A DNA stretch of 64,000 nt. It comes from Shewanella cutis (lineage in GTDB: Bacteria > Pseudomonadota > Gammaproteobacteria > Enterobacterales > Shewanellaceae). A program made the position numbers and the translations under genes. Shown here in pieces: positions 55,503-64,000 of the stretch. Every line of letters starts with the position of its first letter. Position 1 is the first letter of the stretch. Where the stretch lies: the NCBI RefSeq assembly GCF_022410515.1, contig NZ_JACSDI010000018.1, forward strand, positions 1 through 64,000. Direction: 5' to 3'. A model generated the notes under the pieces. That model ran no database searches. It saw only the letters and a list, made by a program, of their open reading frames with translations, and was not told the DNA's origin.

Positions 55503-58500
55503 ATGACACAATACACACCCAAATTTCAGGAAGAATACAGTGCCAAGTTACCGGCGCTGACGTTGTTGACCAACCTCGGGTGGTCGTTCCTCTCTCCTGA
55601 ACTCGCGTTAGCCGCTCGTGGTGACAAGGCCGATGAGGTGGTGTTACGCCAGGTGCTGCGTGGTGAACTGCAAAAGCGCACTTTCACCTTTGCCGGTAAG
55701 AGCTACCCGCTGTCTGGAAAGGCTATCGACAACCTGATTGCCGAGGTGTGCAGTCCTGCACTTAACGAAGGCTTGTTAACCGCCAATGAGCGCCTGTACA
55801 ACCACCTGCTGTATGGCATCTCCGTCACTGAGTTTGTGGATGGCAAAAAGGCCAGCCCGACGGTTGCCTTGATTGACTGGCAGAACCCAGCCAATAACAG
55901 CTTTGTGTTTACCGAAGAGTTTACCGTTACCCGCTCGGGCGGCGTCGGCTCTTCATTTCAGGACAAGCGCAGACCAGACATCGTGTGTTTTGTGAACGGT
56001 ATTCCTCTGGTTGTAATTGAGGCGAAACGCCCGGATGGCAATGCGAAAAAGGGCCCCACCATTGACGAAGGCATTTCGCAAAGCCTGCGTAACCAGCGCC
56101 ATGATGAAATCCCGTTATTGTTCATCTATAGCCAGTTGCTGCTTTCCATAAATGGCAACGAGGGCCGTTATGGCACCTGTGGCACGCCCACTAAGTTCTG
56201 GGCCGCCTGGCGTGAAGAAGACATCTCCCATGCCGAGATGTACGCCATCAAAAACAAAACGCTCAAAGACGAACAGCTGGCAACTTTATTCAGCCACCGC
56301 CCGGCAAAAGACCTGGATTGGTACCTGAGCCTGACCGCTGCCGGAGAGCTTGCAGTGACTGGTCAGGATCAATTACTGATCAGCTTGTTAAGCCCTGTCC
56401 GGTTGCTGGAGATGACCCGTTACTTCACCTTATTCGATAAAAAGGCTGGCAAAATCGTTGCCCGTTATCAGCAGGTATTTGGTATCAAGCGGCTGATTGA
56501 ACGTATCAATACCCGTAGCGTCACCGGGGGGCGTGAAGGCGGTGTGATTTGGCACACCACGGGTTCGGGTAAGTCATTCACTATGGTGTTTTTAAGTAAG
56601 GCGCTGATCCTGCACGAAAGCCTGAAGCAATGCCGTATAGTAGTGGTGACTGACCGAGTAGATTTGGAAACCCAGCTGAGCAAAACCTTTGCCTCTGGCG
56701 GCGAACTGGCCGGGAAGAAAGACAAAGAAGCAGCAATGGCCACCTCCGGTAAACGCTTGGCTGAACAGATTGGCAAAGGCACTGAGCGGATTATCTTCTC
56801 GCTCATCCAGAAGTTTAATACCGCTACCAAAATGCCAGAGTGTGTAAACAACAGCTCTGACATCATTGTGCTGATTGACGAAGGCCACCGCAGCCAAGGT
56901 GGTGAAAACCATATTCGTATGAAGCAGGCGCTGCCGAATGCTGCCTTTGTCGCCTTCACCGGCACACCACTGTTAAAAGACGACAAGACCACCAATAAGT
57001 TTGGCCCCATTGTGCATGCTTACACCATGCAGCGCGCGGTGGAAGACCAGACGGTAACGCCGCTTCTGTATGAAGAGCGCATTCCCGACCTAGATGTGAA
57101 TGAACGCGCCATCGACAGTTGGTTTGAGCGTATTACCGAAGGACTTTCAGACGAGCAAAAGGCCGACCTAAAGCGCAAGTTTGCCAAGAAGGGCCAGGTA
57201 TACGGTGCTGATGACCGCATTCGTTTGATTGCCCTGGATATTGCTAACCATTTCGTAAAGAACATCGACGAAGGTTTGAAAGGCCAATTAGCCTGCGACA
57301 GCAAAGCCTCTGCGATCAAGTACAAAAAATATCTGGACGAAGCAGGCTTGTTTGAATCTGCCGTAGTGATGAGCCCGCCGGATAGTCGTGAAGGCAATAC
57401 TGCTGTCGATGAGGCCACCACACCGGAAGTAACCCAATGGTGGAAAGACAACGTGGGTAGCCAGGATGAACAAGCTTACACCAAGCACCTGATTGAACGC
57501 TTCGACAAAGACGATTCTCTGAAGATACTCATCGTGGTTGATAAGCTGCTTACCGGCTTTGATGAACCTAAAAACGCTGTCTTATATATCGACAAACCCC
57601 TAAAAGAGCACAACCTGATCCAGGCGATTGCACGGGTAAACCGCCTGCACCCGAAAAAGAAATTTGGTCTGCTCATCGACTATCGCGGCATTCTGGCGGA
57701 ACTGGATACCACCATCCAAAAATATCAGGATCTGGCCTCCCGTACTCAGGGCGGTTACGACATTAACGATATTGCTGGCCTGTACAATCAGATGAGTACC
57801 GAGTATAAGCGCCTGCCACAGCTGTATAAGCAGCTATGGGCCATATTCGATGGCGTGAAAAACAAGAGCGACATTGAGCAATTGCGTCAGGTACTGGTAC
57901 CAAAGATTGAAGAGCAAAAACCTTTAGCGCCGGGAGAGAGCGGCGAGCTGGTTGACGTGCATCTAAAGGTGCGTGAAGACTTCTATGAGGCACTGACGAC
58001 CTTCGCCAGCTGCTTGAAGGTAGCGCTGCAATCCGCCACTTTCTTTGAAGACAAGAGCTTTAGTGATCAGGATCGTCGTCACTACAAAGAAACCGTGAAG
58101 CAATTCTCCAGCCTGCGCCAATTGGTGCAACAAGATGCGGGCGAAAGGATTGATTACGACGAATACGCCGAACAAGTGAAAAAGCTGCTGGATAAGCATG
58201 TGGTGGGTGTCGAGGTTAAAGAACCCGGCGGCGTGTATGAAGTGGGCAAGATGGGGCAAAAGCAACAGCCGGAAGACTGGAGCGAAGATAAAACCCGCAA
58301 CGAAACCGACATCATCAAAACCCGCGTAACCCGCATGATAGAACAAGATCTTCGCGATGACCCTTATGCTCAGGAAGCGTTCTCCAAGCTGTTGCGCCAA
58401 GCCATTGAAGAGGCGGAAAAGCTATTCGACCACCCACTGAAACAGTACATGCTGTTCCGTGAATTTGAAGAGCAAGTTCAAGACAGACGACTGAACGACA

Positions 58501-58820
58501 TACCCGATGCCTTTGCCGGTAATCGCCATGCTCAGGCTTACTTTGGTGTGTTCAAGAAAGTGCTGCCTGAAGCTTTGGCAGTGTTGGACCAGCAAGTTCA
58601 GGATAAGTGGGTAAAAGTCGCCTTTGAAATTGATCTGGCGGTAGAAACCTCCGTCGCGGAAAACTCCATCAACCCACAAAACATCGAAGCCGACATTCGT
58701 AAAAAGCTACTGCCGCGTATGTTCCAGGAGTGCAAAGCCATTGGTGGCGGAATGGCTCAGGCCAAGAAGATTGTTGAGATGATTGTTCAGATCACTCGGG
58801 TCGGATTAAACGGTGCTTGA
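55503..58820 (+). CDS. hsdR: HsdR, type I restriction enzyme motor/nuclease subunit
   Basis: A 1105-residue R subunit of full length. The N-terminal nuclease core is RRPDIVCFVNGIPLVVIEAK (D near 158, E-x-K near 173-175). The SF2 motor has Walker A TTGSGKSF (about 353-360), DEGHRSQGG (about 459), FTGTPLL, VDKLLTGFDEP and AIARVNR. A DUF3387-like C-terminal region follows (about 760-1080). HsdR needs HsdM and HsdS to find DNA, yet neither is encoded upstream (a RAYT gene lies there) nor downstream before the tns gene. It overlaps or abuts the peptidase gene at 58,820. Confidence 0.93.
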   Translation: MTQYTPKFQEEYSAKLPALTLLTNLGWSFLSPELALAARGDKADEVVLRQVLRGELQKRTFTFAGKSYPLSGKAIDNLIAEVCSPALNEGLLTANERLYNHLLYGISVTEFVDGKKASPTVALIDWQNPANNSFVFTEEFTVTRSGGVGSSFQDKRRPDIVCFVNGIPLVVIEAKRPDGNAKKGPTIDEGISQSLRNQRHDEIPLLFIYSQLLLSINGNEGRYGTCGTPTKFWAAWREEDISHAEMYAIKNKTLKDEQLATLFSHRPAKDLDWYLSLTAAGELAVTGQDQLLISLLSPVRLLEMTRYFTLFDKKAGKIVARYQQVFGIKRLIERINTRSVTGGREGGVIWHTTGSGKSFTMVFLSKALILHESLKQCRIVVVTDRVDLETQLSKTFASGGELAGKKDKEAAMATSGKRLAEQIGKGTERIIFSLIQKFNTATKMPECVNNSSDIIVLIDEGHRSQGGENHIRMKQALPNAAFVAFTGTPLLKDDKTTNKFGPIVHAYTMQRAVEDQTVTPLLYEERIPDLDVNERAIDSWFERITEGLSDEQKADLKRKFAKKGQVYGADDRIRLIALDIANHFVKNIDEGLKGQLACDSKASAIKYKKYLDEAGLFESAVVMSPPDSREGNTAVDEATTPEVTQWWKDNVGSQDEQAYTKHLIERFDKDDSLKILIVVDKLLTGFDEPKNAVLYIDKPLKEHNLIQAIARVNRLHPKKKFGLLIDYRGILAELDTTIQKYQDLASRTQGGYDINDIAGLYNQMSTEYKRLPQLYKQLWAIFDGVKNKSDIEQLRQVLVPKIEEQKPLAPGESGELVDVHLKVREDFYEALTTFASCLKVALQSATFFEDKSFSDQDRRHYKETVKQFSSLRQLVQQDAGERIDYDEYAEQVKKLLDKHVVGVEVKEPGGVYEVGKMGQKQQPEDWSEDKTRNETDIIKTRVTRMIEQDLRDDPYAQEAFSKLLRQAIEEAEKLFDHPLKQYMLFREFEEQVQDRRLNDIPDAFAGNRHAQAYFGVFKKVLPEALAVLDQQVQDKWVKVAFEIDLAVETSVAENSINPQNIEADIRKKLLPRMFQECKAIGGGMAQAKKIVEMIVQITRVGLNGA

Positions 58821-58834
58821 ACGGGTATAACCAG

Positions 58835-59587
58835 ATGAATGTGCCGATAAAACCCCAGGGCCAGACCATGAGCTTTCGCTACGGCGACGAGCAGATTACG
58901 TTTGAGCGAGTCAAGCGCCCGCAAGCCACTGGCAAGGTATTAATCAAGGTTCATCCCGATTGTCGGGTAGTTGTATCGGCTCCTGAGGAAGCTGAGAGCG
59001 AAGCCGTGTTATCAGCTGTTAAAAGGCGTGGGCGTTGGATATACGAGCAGCTTAGGGATTTCCGCAAACAGCTTGAATTCACCACCCCTCGGCAATACAT
59101 CAGCGGTGAGAGCCATTACTACCAGGGGAAACAGTACCTGCTGAAAGTGATTGAAGCGCCTGAGCAGGTTCAAGGTGTGAAATTACTACGCGGTAAGTTA
59201 GAAGTTTCGGTAAGAACAAAGTCCGCTGAAAAGGTTAAAGAGCTACTAACAGACTGGTACAAAGCGCGGGCCAAGGAAACCTTCGCCAAGCGTCTCGACT
59301 CCATGCTGGAGCAAGCCCTTTGGGTAGAAGAACGGCCACCGCTTCGCATACTGACCATGCAAACCCAATGGGGCAGCTGTTCACCCAATGGTCGAATCAC
59401 CCTGAACCCTCACCTGGTTAAAGCACCTCGTGAGTGTATTGATTATGTGATTCTTCATGAGCTTTGCCACATTGCTGAGCATAACCACAGTGAGCGGTTT
59501 TACCGACTAATGGGCCAGGTAATGCCAAAGTGGGAAAAGACTAAAGAACGGCTGGATGGGATCGCACATCTCATATTATCCTTGTAA
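58835..59587 (+). CDS. DUF45/YgjP-like metallopeptidase
   Basis: A 250-residue soluble protein with a C-terminal zinc-peptidase motif HELCHIAEHNHSERFY (HExxH plus a third ligand region), preceded by QWGSCSPNGRITLNPHLVKAP, the standard YgjP/SprT-like DUF45 block. Such peptidases are often encoded right after hsdR in type I loci, where their role is unknown. A TTG or ATG start is possible within the hsdR overlap; the ATG at 58835 is used here, 14 bases past the hsdR stop. It is read in the same operon as the helicase gene, 16 bases downstream. Confidence 0.85.
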   Translation: MNVPIKPQGQTMSFRYGDEQITFERVKRPQATGKVLIKVHPDCRVVVSAPEEAESEAVLSAVKRRGRWIYEQLRDFRKQLEFTTPRQYISGESHYYQGKQYLLKVIEAPEQVQGVKLLRGKLEVSVRTKSAEKVKELLTDWYKARAKETFAKRLDSMLEQALWVEERPPLRILTMQTQWGSCSPNGRITLNPHLVKAPRECIDYVILHELCHIAEHNHSERFYRLMGQVMPKWEKTKERLDGIAHLILSL

Positions 59588-59603
59588 ATATTGGAGAAAT
59601 TAA

Positions 59604-62600
59604 ATGGACTTTAAAAATTCGAATTTGCTTACTGGTCAAGATAGCTTAGCTCTGGAACATGTAGAGCAACTGAGTATAGAAAAGCCAATTTTCCTTAAGA
59701 GAAATAGTACGTCTATCGGGGTTCGATCTAAGTTGGCGATACCGGAAGGTGTGTGGGAATTTAGAGCTTCACATATCAAAGGAAAGAGATACCAACTTGT
59801 AAGTCCTTTTGGAGTCCAATTTATCGCTGATATTGAAGGTAAAATCGGAAACTCTCTCAAAGATTTCAAATTGAAAGGGCTAGTTTCTCAATTGCCTGGC
59901 TCACCAGAGTCATATTTTGAAGATGTTAAAATAACCGCTAGAAATAGTGAGGGCCGTGGGCTTCGCCCTGCACAATTAGGTGCGATATACTCGCTTTTAT
60001 CTCACTGGTCGTTGTCAAATGATGTAGCTACAGTAGTTCTTCCCACTGGGACGGGTAAAACAGAAACGATGCTATGCTTGTCTCTAGCTGATAAGGCAAC
60101 AAGAACACTCGTGATTGTTCCCACCATTGATCTTAAAACACAGATATCTGAAAAATTTCAATCATGGGGAATGCTTAAAACTCTTAATATAATCCCCAAT
60201 AACACACCATACCCTAATGTTTTAGTTTTAAATAAAACAATAAGCCATCAAGAAAATATTGATGTAATTCTTGAGTCTGAAGTTGTAATATCTACACCAG
60301 CACTCTTTGCTCGTTCTCCAGATGAAATTATTCAAAAATTTTCAGGCCTGTTTTCCCATGTGTATTTTGATGAAGCACACCATATTGCAGCATCAGAATG
60401 GCAAAAGTTGAAGTCTGTATTCAACAACTCAAAGATAGTTCAATTTACAGCAACCCCTTACAGAAATGATAGACAACCAATAGAAGGAAAGGTTGTATAC
60501 AATTACCCACTATCTCAGGCACTGAAAGATGAGTGCTTTTCAAAGATTTCATTAATATCTATTGATGAGCGTCACCCGAAGAAGAAAGATCAAGCAATTG
60601 CAAACGCAGCCGTATCTCAGCTAATAAAGGACCGAGAGTCAGGTTTTACTAAGCATAAAATAATGGTTCGTGCAGAGAGTCGAACACATGCAGAGATTTT
60701 ATACGAAAATTACAAAAAATGGTTTCCAAGTGAAAATGTTGCCTTGGTTCACTCTAATATAAAATCAAGGAACTTAATTATTGATGCAATAAAGAAAGAC
60801 AAGTATGACATTGTTGTATGCGTAGATATGCTCAAAGAAGGTTTTGACTATCCAAATTTCAAAATAGCTGCCGTACACGGTGTGCATAAGTCTATTTCGG
60901 TTCTACTTCAATTTATCGGCAGATTCACTCGAACTCAGCAAGGCCTTGGTGATGCCACTTTCATCGTAAACTACGCCGAAGAAAAAATGTCAACAGAGTT
61001 AGAGAATCTTTTCCAAGAGGGCTCTGGCTGGGAAGAGATTATTAGTGAAGTCGCTGACGCTAAGAAATCCGAAGCAGAGTCTTTACTTACCTTCCTTCAA
61101 GGTTGCAAGCCAATATCTGGTTTCGACTCACCCGATATTGAACTAAACCCTAAGCTGGTCTACCCAGCTCTCAGTTGTGTTTGCTTTAAGGCAAAAAAAG
61201 TTTCATGGAAATACTTCAAAGATGCCTTTAATACCCATCACTATTCTCTTTCACAGCCATTCTTAAACGAACAGGAGAATGTCTTTTACTTTACAACTCA
61301 GAGAAGAGATAAAGTGAAATGGGCCAGAAGTGATAAAATGCGGGATCAAAAATGGGATTTGATTGTCATGCATTTTGATCGGGAGACGAATATTTTATAT
61401 GTCGGATATTCGGAAAAACGACTTGATATTGACTATCTAGTAGAAGCTATTACCCAAGAAAAGCCAATGCCGATCAAAGGTGATTGTGTGTTTCGGTCCT
61501 TTAATGCAATCAAAAGACTTAGTATTGTTCATGCGGGTATATTTAAGCCAGCGAATCATCTTCACAGGTATTCTAGGCTAAGTGGTGCTGATGTAACTAC
61601 TGAACTTACGAAATGGAAGGAAGGTAAGCGTTGTCAAAAATCCGATTTTGTTGGTATTGGATTTAGAGATGGTTTCCCCGTCAGTGTTGGTGCCTCAGTT
61701 AAAGGTAAAATCTGGAGTCCAGCTCGATTAGCAGATTTAAAAGAATGGAAGTCATGGTGTTTATCTATAGGAAAGATGATTACGGACGAAGCCATAGATT
61801 CAAATCAATTGTTGGAAGACTCCGCATCAAAAACCCAGATTGAGTCTTTCCCTGAAAATGTGATTATACTAGCGACGGATTGGTCTGAAGATCTATATTT
61901 GAGGATTCACAAAATTACTGTGGAACTGCCGAACTCAAAGTCAGTAATGCTGTCAGAATGCAAAATAAGAAATACTTACTGTAATAAAGACAGAGCTGAA
62001 TTTTCTTTAAATATTTTAGGGGAAACAGTTACATTTGAAATACAGCTTGGAGGGGAAAAAGGCCACCGGGTTATTGGACTTGATGACTCAAAAATAAAAG
62101 TTGACGGTATAAAGAATAACTCCATATCCTTGAAGCAGTTTTTTGAAGAAAATCCACCAACTATGTTCCTACTGAATGGAAGTACTATATCAGGTTGCAT
62201 ACATACCGACTACGGCGATCATGTAATTGACCGAATTCCTAATAATCAAATTAATAAACTCGATTGGCAAGATGTCAATTTTACAATTGAATCTATGTAC
62301 AAGAGTAGTACCAAGAGGAAAAATTCGATACAGGAATACATGATGAGAAAACTTGCCAATGATGGGGCGAAAGTGGTTTTTAATGATGATAATTCTGGAG
62401 AAAGCGCAGACATAATCGCGATCTTTATTGATGATGACCACATCCGATTTCAACTAGTCCACTGCAAATATTCCAAAGAAGCTTCAGGGGCAAGGTTGTC
62501 GGATTTGTATGAGGTCTGTGGCCAAGCTTTAGTTTCACTAAGGTATAAATGGCGTCCAGAGGAGCTACTCAAACACATGGAGCGCAGAAACAAAAATGGC

Positions 62601-62816
62601 GTGTTGACTGGATTAAGATTTTATAAGGGAAACTCTTCTGATATTGACGATATTAAGAAAGCATTAAAATACTCCGACGTTAGTTTTGAATTTTCGGTAG
62701 CTCAACCAGGAGTAGATAGCTCTATGCTGACTGAAGAAATGAAAGATTTTCTTGGATCTATTTATTCTACAATAGTCGAAATGACTGAAACCAGACTGAG
62801 CTGCTATTTTAGTTAA
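59604..62816 (+). CDS. Large SF2 helicase with possible C-terminal nuclease domain
   Basis: A 1070-residue DEAD/DEAH protein. Motif I is LPTGTGKTE (about residues 145-153), motif II DEAHH (about 255-259), motif III QFTATPYRNDR, motif V LKEGFDYPN and motif VI QFIGRFTRTQ. The middle (about 490-900) has no recognised fold. Near 935-955 a core ADIIAIFIDDDHIRF then VHCKYS resembles the D...(E/Q/H)xK strand of PD-(D/E)XK nucleases, with histidine where glutamate is usual. The gene is AT-rich compared with hsdR and peptidase, suggesting separate origin. It looks like a restriction or defence helicase-nuclease; the name of the system is not known to me. Confidence 0.75.
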   Translation: MDFKNSNLLTGQDSLALEHVEQLSIEKPIFLKRNSTSIGVRSKLAIPEGVWEFRASHIKGKRYQLVSPFGVQFIADIEGKIGNSLKDFKLKGLVSQLPGSPESYFEDVKITARNSEGRGLRPAQLGAIYSLLSHWSLSNDVATVVLPTGTGKTETMLCLSLADKATRTLVIVPTIDLKTQISEKFQSWGMLKTLNIIPNNTPYPNVLVLNKTISHQENIDVILESEVVISTPALFARSPDEIIQKFSGLFSHVYFDEAHHIAASEWQKLKSVFNNSKIVQFTATPYRNDRQPIEGKVVYNYPLSQALKDECFSKISLISIDERHPKKKDQAIANAAVSQLIKDRESGFTKHKIMVRAESRTHAEILYENYKKWFPSENVALVHSNIKSRNLIIDAIKKDKYDIVVCVDMLKEGFDYPNFKIAAVHGVHKSISVLLQFIGRFTRTQQGLGDATFIVNYAEEKMSTELENLFQEGSGWEEIISEVADAKKSEAESLLTFLQGCKPISGFDSPDIELNPKLVYPALSCVCFKAKKVSWKYFKDAFNTHHYSLSQPFLNEQENVFYFTTQRRDKVKWARSDKMRDQKWDLIVMHFDRETNILYVGYSEKRLDIDYLVEAITQEKPMPIKGDCVFRSFNAIKRLSIVHAGIFKPANHLHRYSRLSGADVTTELTKWKEGKRCQKSDFVGIGFRDGFPVSVGASVKGKIWSPARLADLKEWKSWCLSIGKMITDEAIDSNQLLEDSASKTQIESFPENVIILATDWSEDLYLRIHKITVELPNSKSVMLSECKIRNTYCNKDRAEFSLNILGETVTFEIQLGGEKGHRVIGLDDSKIKVDGIKNNSISLKQFFEENPPTMFLLNGSTISGCIHTDYGDHVIDRIPNNQINKLDWQDVNFTIESMYKSSTKRKNSIQEYMMRKLANDGAKVVFNDDNSGESADIIAIFIDDDHIRFQLVHCKYSKEASGARLSDLYEVCGQALVSLRYKWRPEELLKHMERRNKNGVLTGLRFYKGNSSDIDDIKKALKYSDVSFEFSVAQPGVDSSMLTEEMKDFLGSIYSTIVEMTETRLSCYFS

Positions 62817-63159
62817 CCTCATAATTTTGAGTATTAAAATTAACTTTAGTTGATTCCTCGGCCTATGTTGGTGAAATTAAATAGTGCTTTCAGAATATGT
62901 GAACACCATGTCCAGAGAGTATTTCAAAAAGAATACGTCTAGAAGAAATTGTGCTTTTAGGAGAGGAGCCAATTGCAGCATGGCGGGGACGCCAAAAGTT
63001 GGAAAATGACAGTCCATTTGACACAATATCACTTGCTCCGTCCGAAATAGGTGTTTGTTTTAGAATGGAATACCGATTCACTGCACATATTGAGTGGATA
63101 TGTTCAATATCCCGCCAGCTTATCGACTTATTACTTAATTAACTAAGCTGGATTAAGTG
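62817..63159. other. Intergenic region before tnsD, no gene recognised
   Basis: About 340 AT-rich bases with only short unsupported open frames. No clear hairpin terminator or Tn7-type end repeat could be picked out by eye. Confidence 0.45.
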
Positions 63160-64000
63160 TTAGTATCGTCCTGTAGGTATCATCGGTTTTGGTAAAACAG
63201 ACTCTAGCCAGATACCATCATTTGAATACAGCCAAAAGAAAGCAGCATTACACTTAGCTTTGCAATCTTTTCGGAGTGTCCCTGGATGTGATTGTAAATA
63301 TCTAGTAATCTCAAGCCTGCAACGCCGACGCTTGGATTCCCAATGACACCGCTTGCGGTGTTCGACAAGTCCCTGTTGGCTAGATATTATCTGTTCTACC
63401 GAGCCGATGCCTACGCTACACAACTGCGAAATAGTCTCTCTATTCATGCCAGAATAGGCTAATCGAATAACTTTATTTACGCATTCATCAGTCAGATTTT
63501 TAGGTTTTATTGTAATTGGAATGTTATTGAGTAGAGCAAGCCGTTTCAGATAACAACGACTTTTACCAGTCAGGTGGTGAATTTTATTCAGCGAATGTGA
63601 TTGTCTAAGCAGTTCCAAACATTGCTGCTCAATACTTATTTTTTGCGCGACACTTATCAAAGGTATTGGCCCTACTAATTCAATACTAAAAGAATTTATG
63701 GAAAACATTTTCTTAGGTTCCCTAAATAACCACCATGCAAATAAAAGGTGCCGAAATGGGTGATGACTGGTGTGAGGTTCCAAAAGTTGGGATAGGTAAC
63801 GGTAGTCATGAGGATGACGAGGAAATGGAGTATCTGAGCTTGGACGGTAATGCTTTATATCGGCACAGAAGTCCTCAATTAAACTTTTACGCCTCACTCG
63901 CTGATGAGCGGTAATAAACCCTAACTCAGATAGCTTCGAGCGATAGGCTAATACGGTATCAACACGATGAATGCCACCCGTTACCAATTGAAGGAGTTTG
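63160..64000 (-). CDS. tnsD: TnsD-like (TniQ family) target-selection protein, partial
   Basis: At least 275 C-terminal residues; the open frame continues past the window edge, so the N-terminus is missing. The sequence has HRVDTVLAYRSKLSELGF, TSHHPFRHLLFAWWLF and two helix-turn-helix-like parts (LLRQSHSLNKIHHLTGKSR; AYSGMNRETISQLCSVG), a layout matching TnsD of Tn7-like elements, in which the protein binds a fixed chromosomal attachment site and recruits TnsC. Tn7 tns genes run inward from the right end in the order A-B-C-D, so tnsABC and the end should lie further right and the genes to the left are cargo. Confidence 0.75.
   Translation of the reverse strand, partial: KLLQLVTGGIHRVDTVLAYRSKLSELGFITAHQRVRRKSLIEDFCADIKHYRPSSDTPFPRHPHDYRYLSQLLEPHTSHHPFRHLLFAWWLFREPKKMFSINSFSIELVGPIPLISVAQKISIEQQCLELLRQSHSLNKIHHLTGKSRCYLKRLALLNNIPITIKPKNLTDECVNKVIRLAYSGMNRETISQLCSVGIGSVEQIISSQQGLVEHRKRCHWESKRRRCRLEITRYLQSHPGTLRKDCKAKCNAAFFWLYSNDGIWLESVLPKPMIPTGRY

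Overview
The window looks like a Shewanella-type gammaproteobacterial chromosome. The evidence is the selenocysteine formate dehydrogenase cluster, the divergent hutUH/hutI histidine-utilisation locus, the moderate GC content and the gene families present. This is inferred from gene content; no database was searched. Positions 2,500 to 53,900 read as ordinary chromosome. Both ends read as accessory DNA.

Left edge (1-2,500). Bases 1-52 are the flank of a REP-associated (RAYT) transposase element, repeated almost exactly at 55,325-55,376. Next to it lies a two-gene operon on the minus strand: an AAA ATPase and an HNH nuclease, resembling the Septu (PtuA/PtuB) anti-phage pair. The operon has the full anatomy of an integron gene cassette. 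An attC-type site of about 130 bp follows the stop codon, and the bases at the cassette's 5' boundary (1,950-1,962) are the exact complement of the R'' arm (184-196). No integrase gene is in view. Four GC-rich palindromic repeats lie beyond the boundary.

Chromosomal part. 2,521-7,342 holds envelope proteins: a DUF3157-like protein, a DUF481 outer-membrane protein, a putative double lysozyme inhibitor (LprI plus MliC), an unknown anchored protein, and an M48 protease carrying a pilin-like C-terminus. 7,408-18,898 is a near-complete selenium/formate module: yedF, yedE, fdhD, selB, selA, fdhE and fdnIHG. The selenocysteine tRNA gene selC lies antisense inside the 3' end of selB, and fdnG has an in-frame UGA with a SECIS hairpin. 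19,507-25,059 is the hut locus, with a HutC-type palindrome and a run of heptamer repeats between hutC and hutI. An AT-rich nucleoside module (CNT transporter, purine nucleoside phosphorylase, CRP-like regulator) follows. 28,253-39,000 mixes housekeeping and poorly known genes (PTP-like phosphatase, mtnC, GFA protein, two thioesterases, GNAT protein, a MORN-like repeat protein, acyl-CoA ligase). 38,207-44,785 holds two ABC export systems. 44,789-53,856 holds a GlxA-type regulator, mog, a frameshifted MFS pump, an NlpC/P60 lipoprotein, a Ktr potassium channel with its own shortened KdpD/KdpE pair, and a solute-binding protein.

Right edge (53,900-64,000). This is a probable genomic island: a broken RAYT start, a complete RAYT transposase, an hsdR gene with no hsdM or hsdS in view, a DUF45/SprT-like metallopeptidase, a large SF2 helicase with a possible nuclease domain, and the C-terminal part of a TnsD-like target selector running off the edge. 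Together these suggest the cargo end of a Tn7-like element carrying defence genes. The strongest leads are the Septu-like integron cassette, the orphan hsdR-peptidase-helicase cargo, the selC/selB overlap and the protease-pilin fusion.
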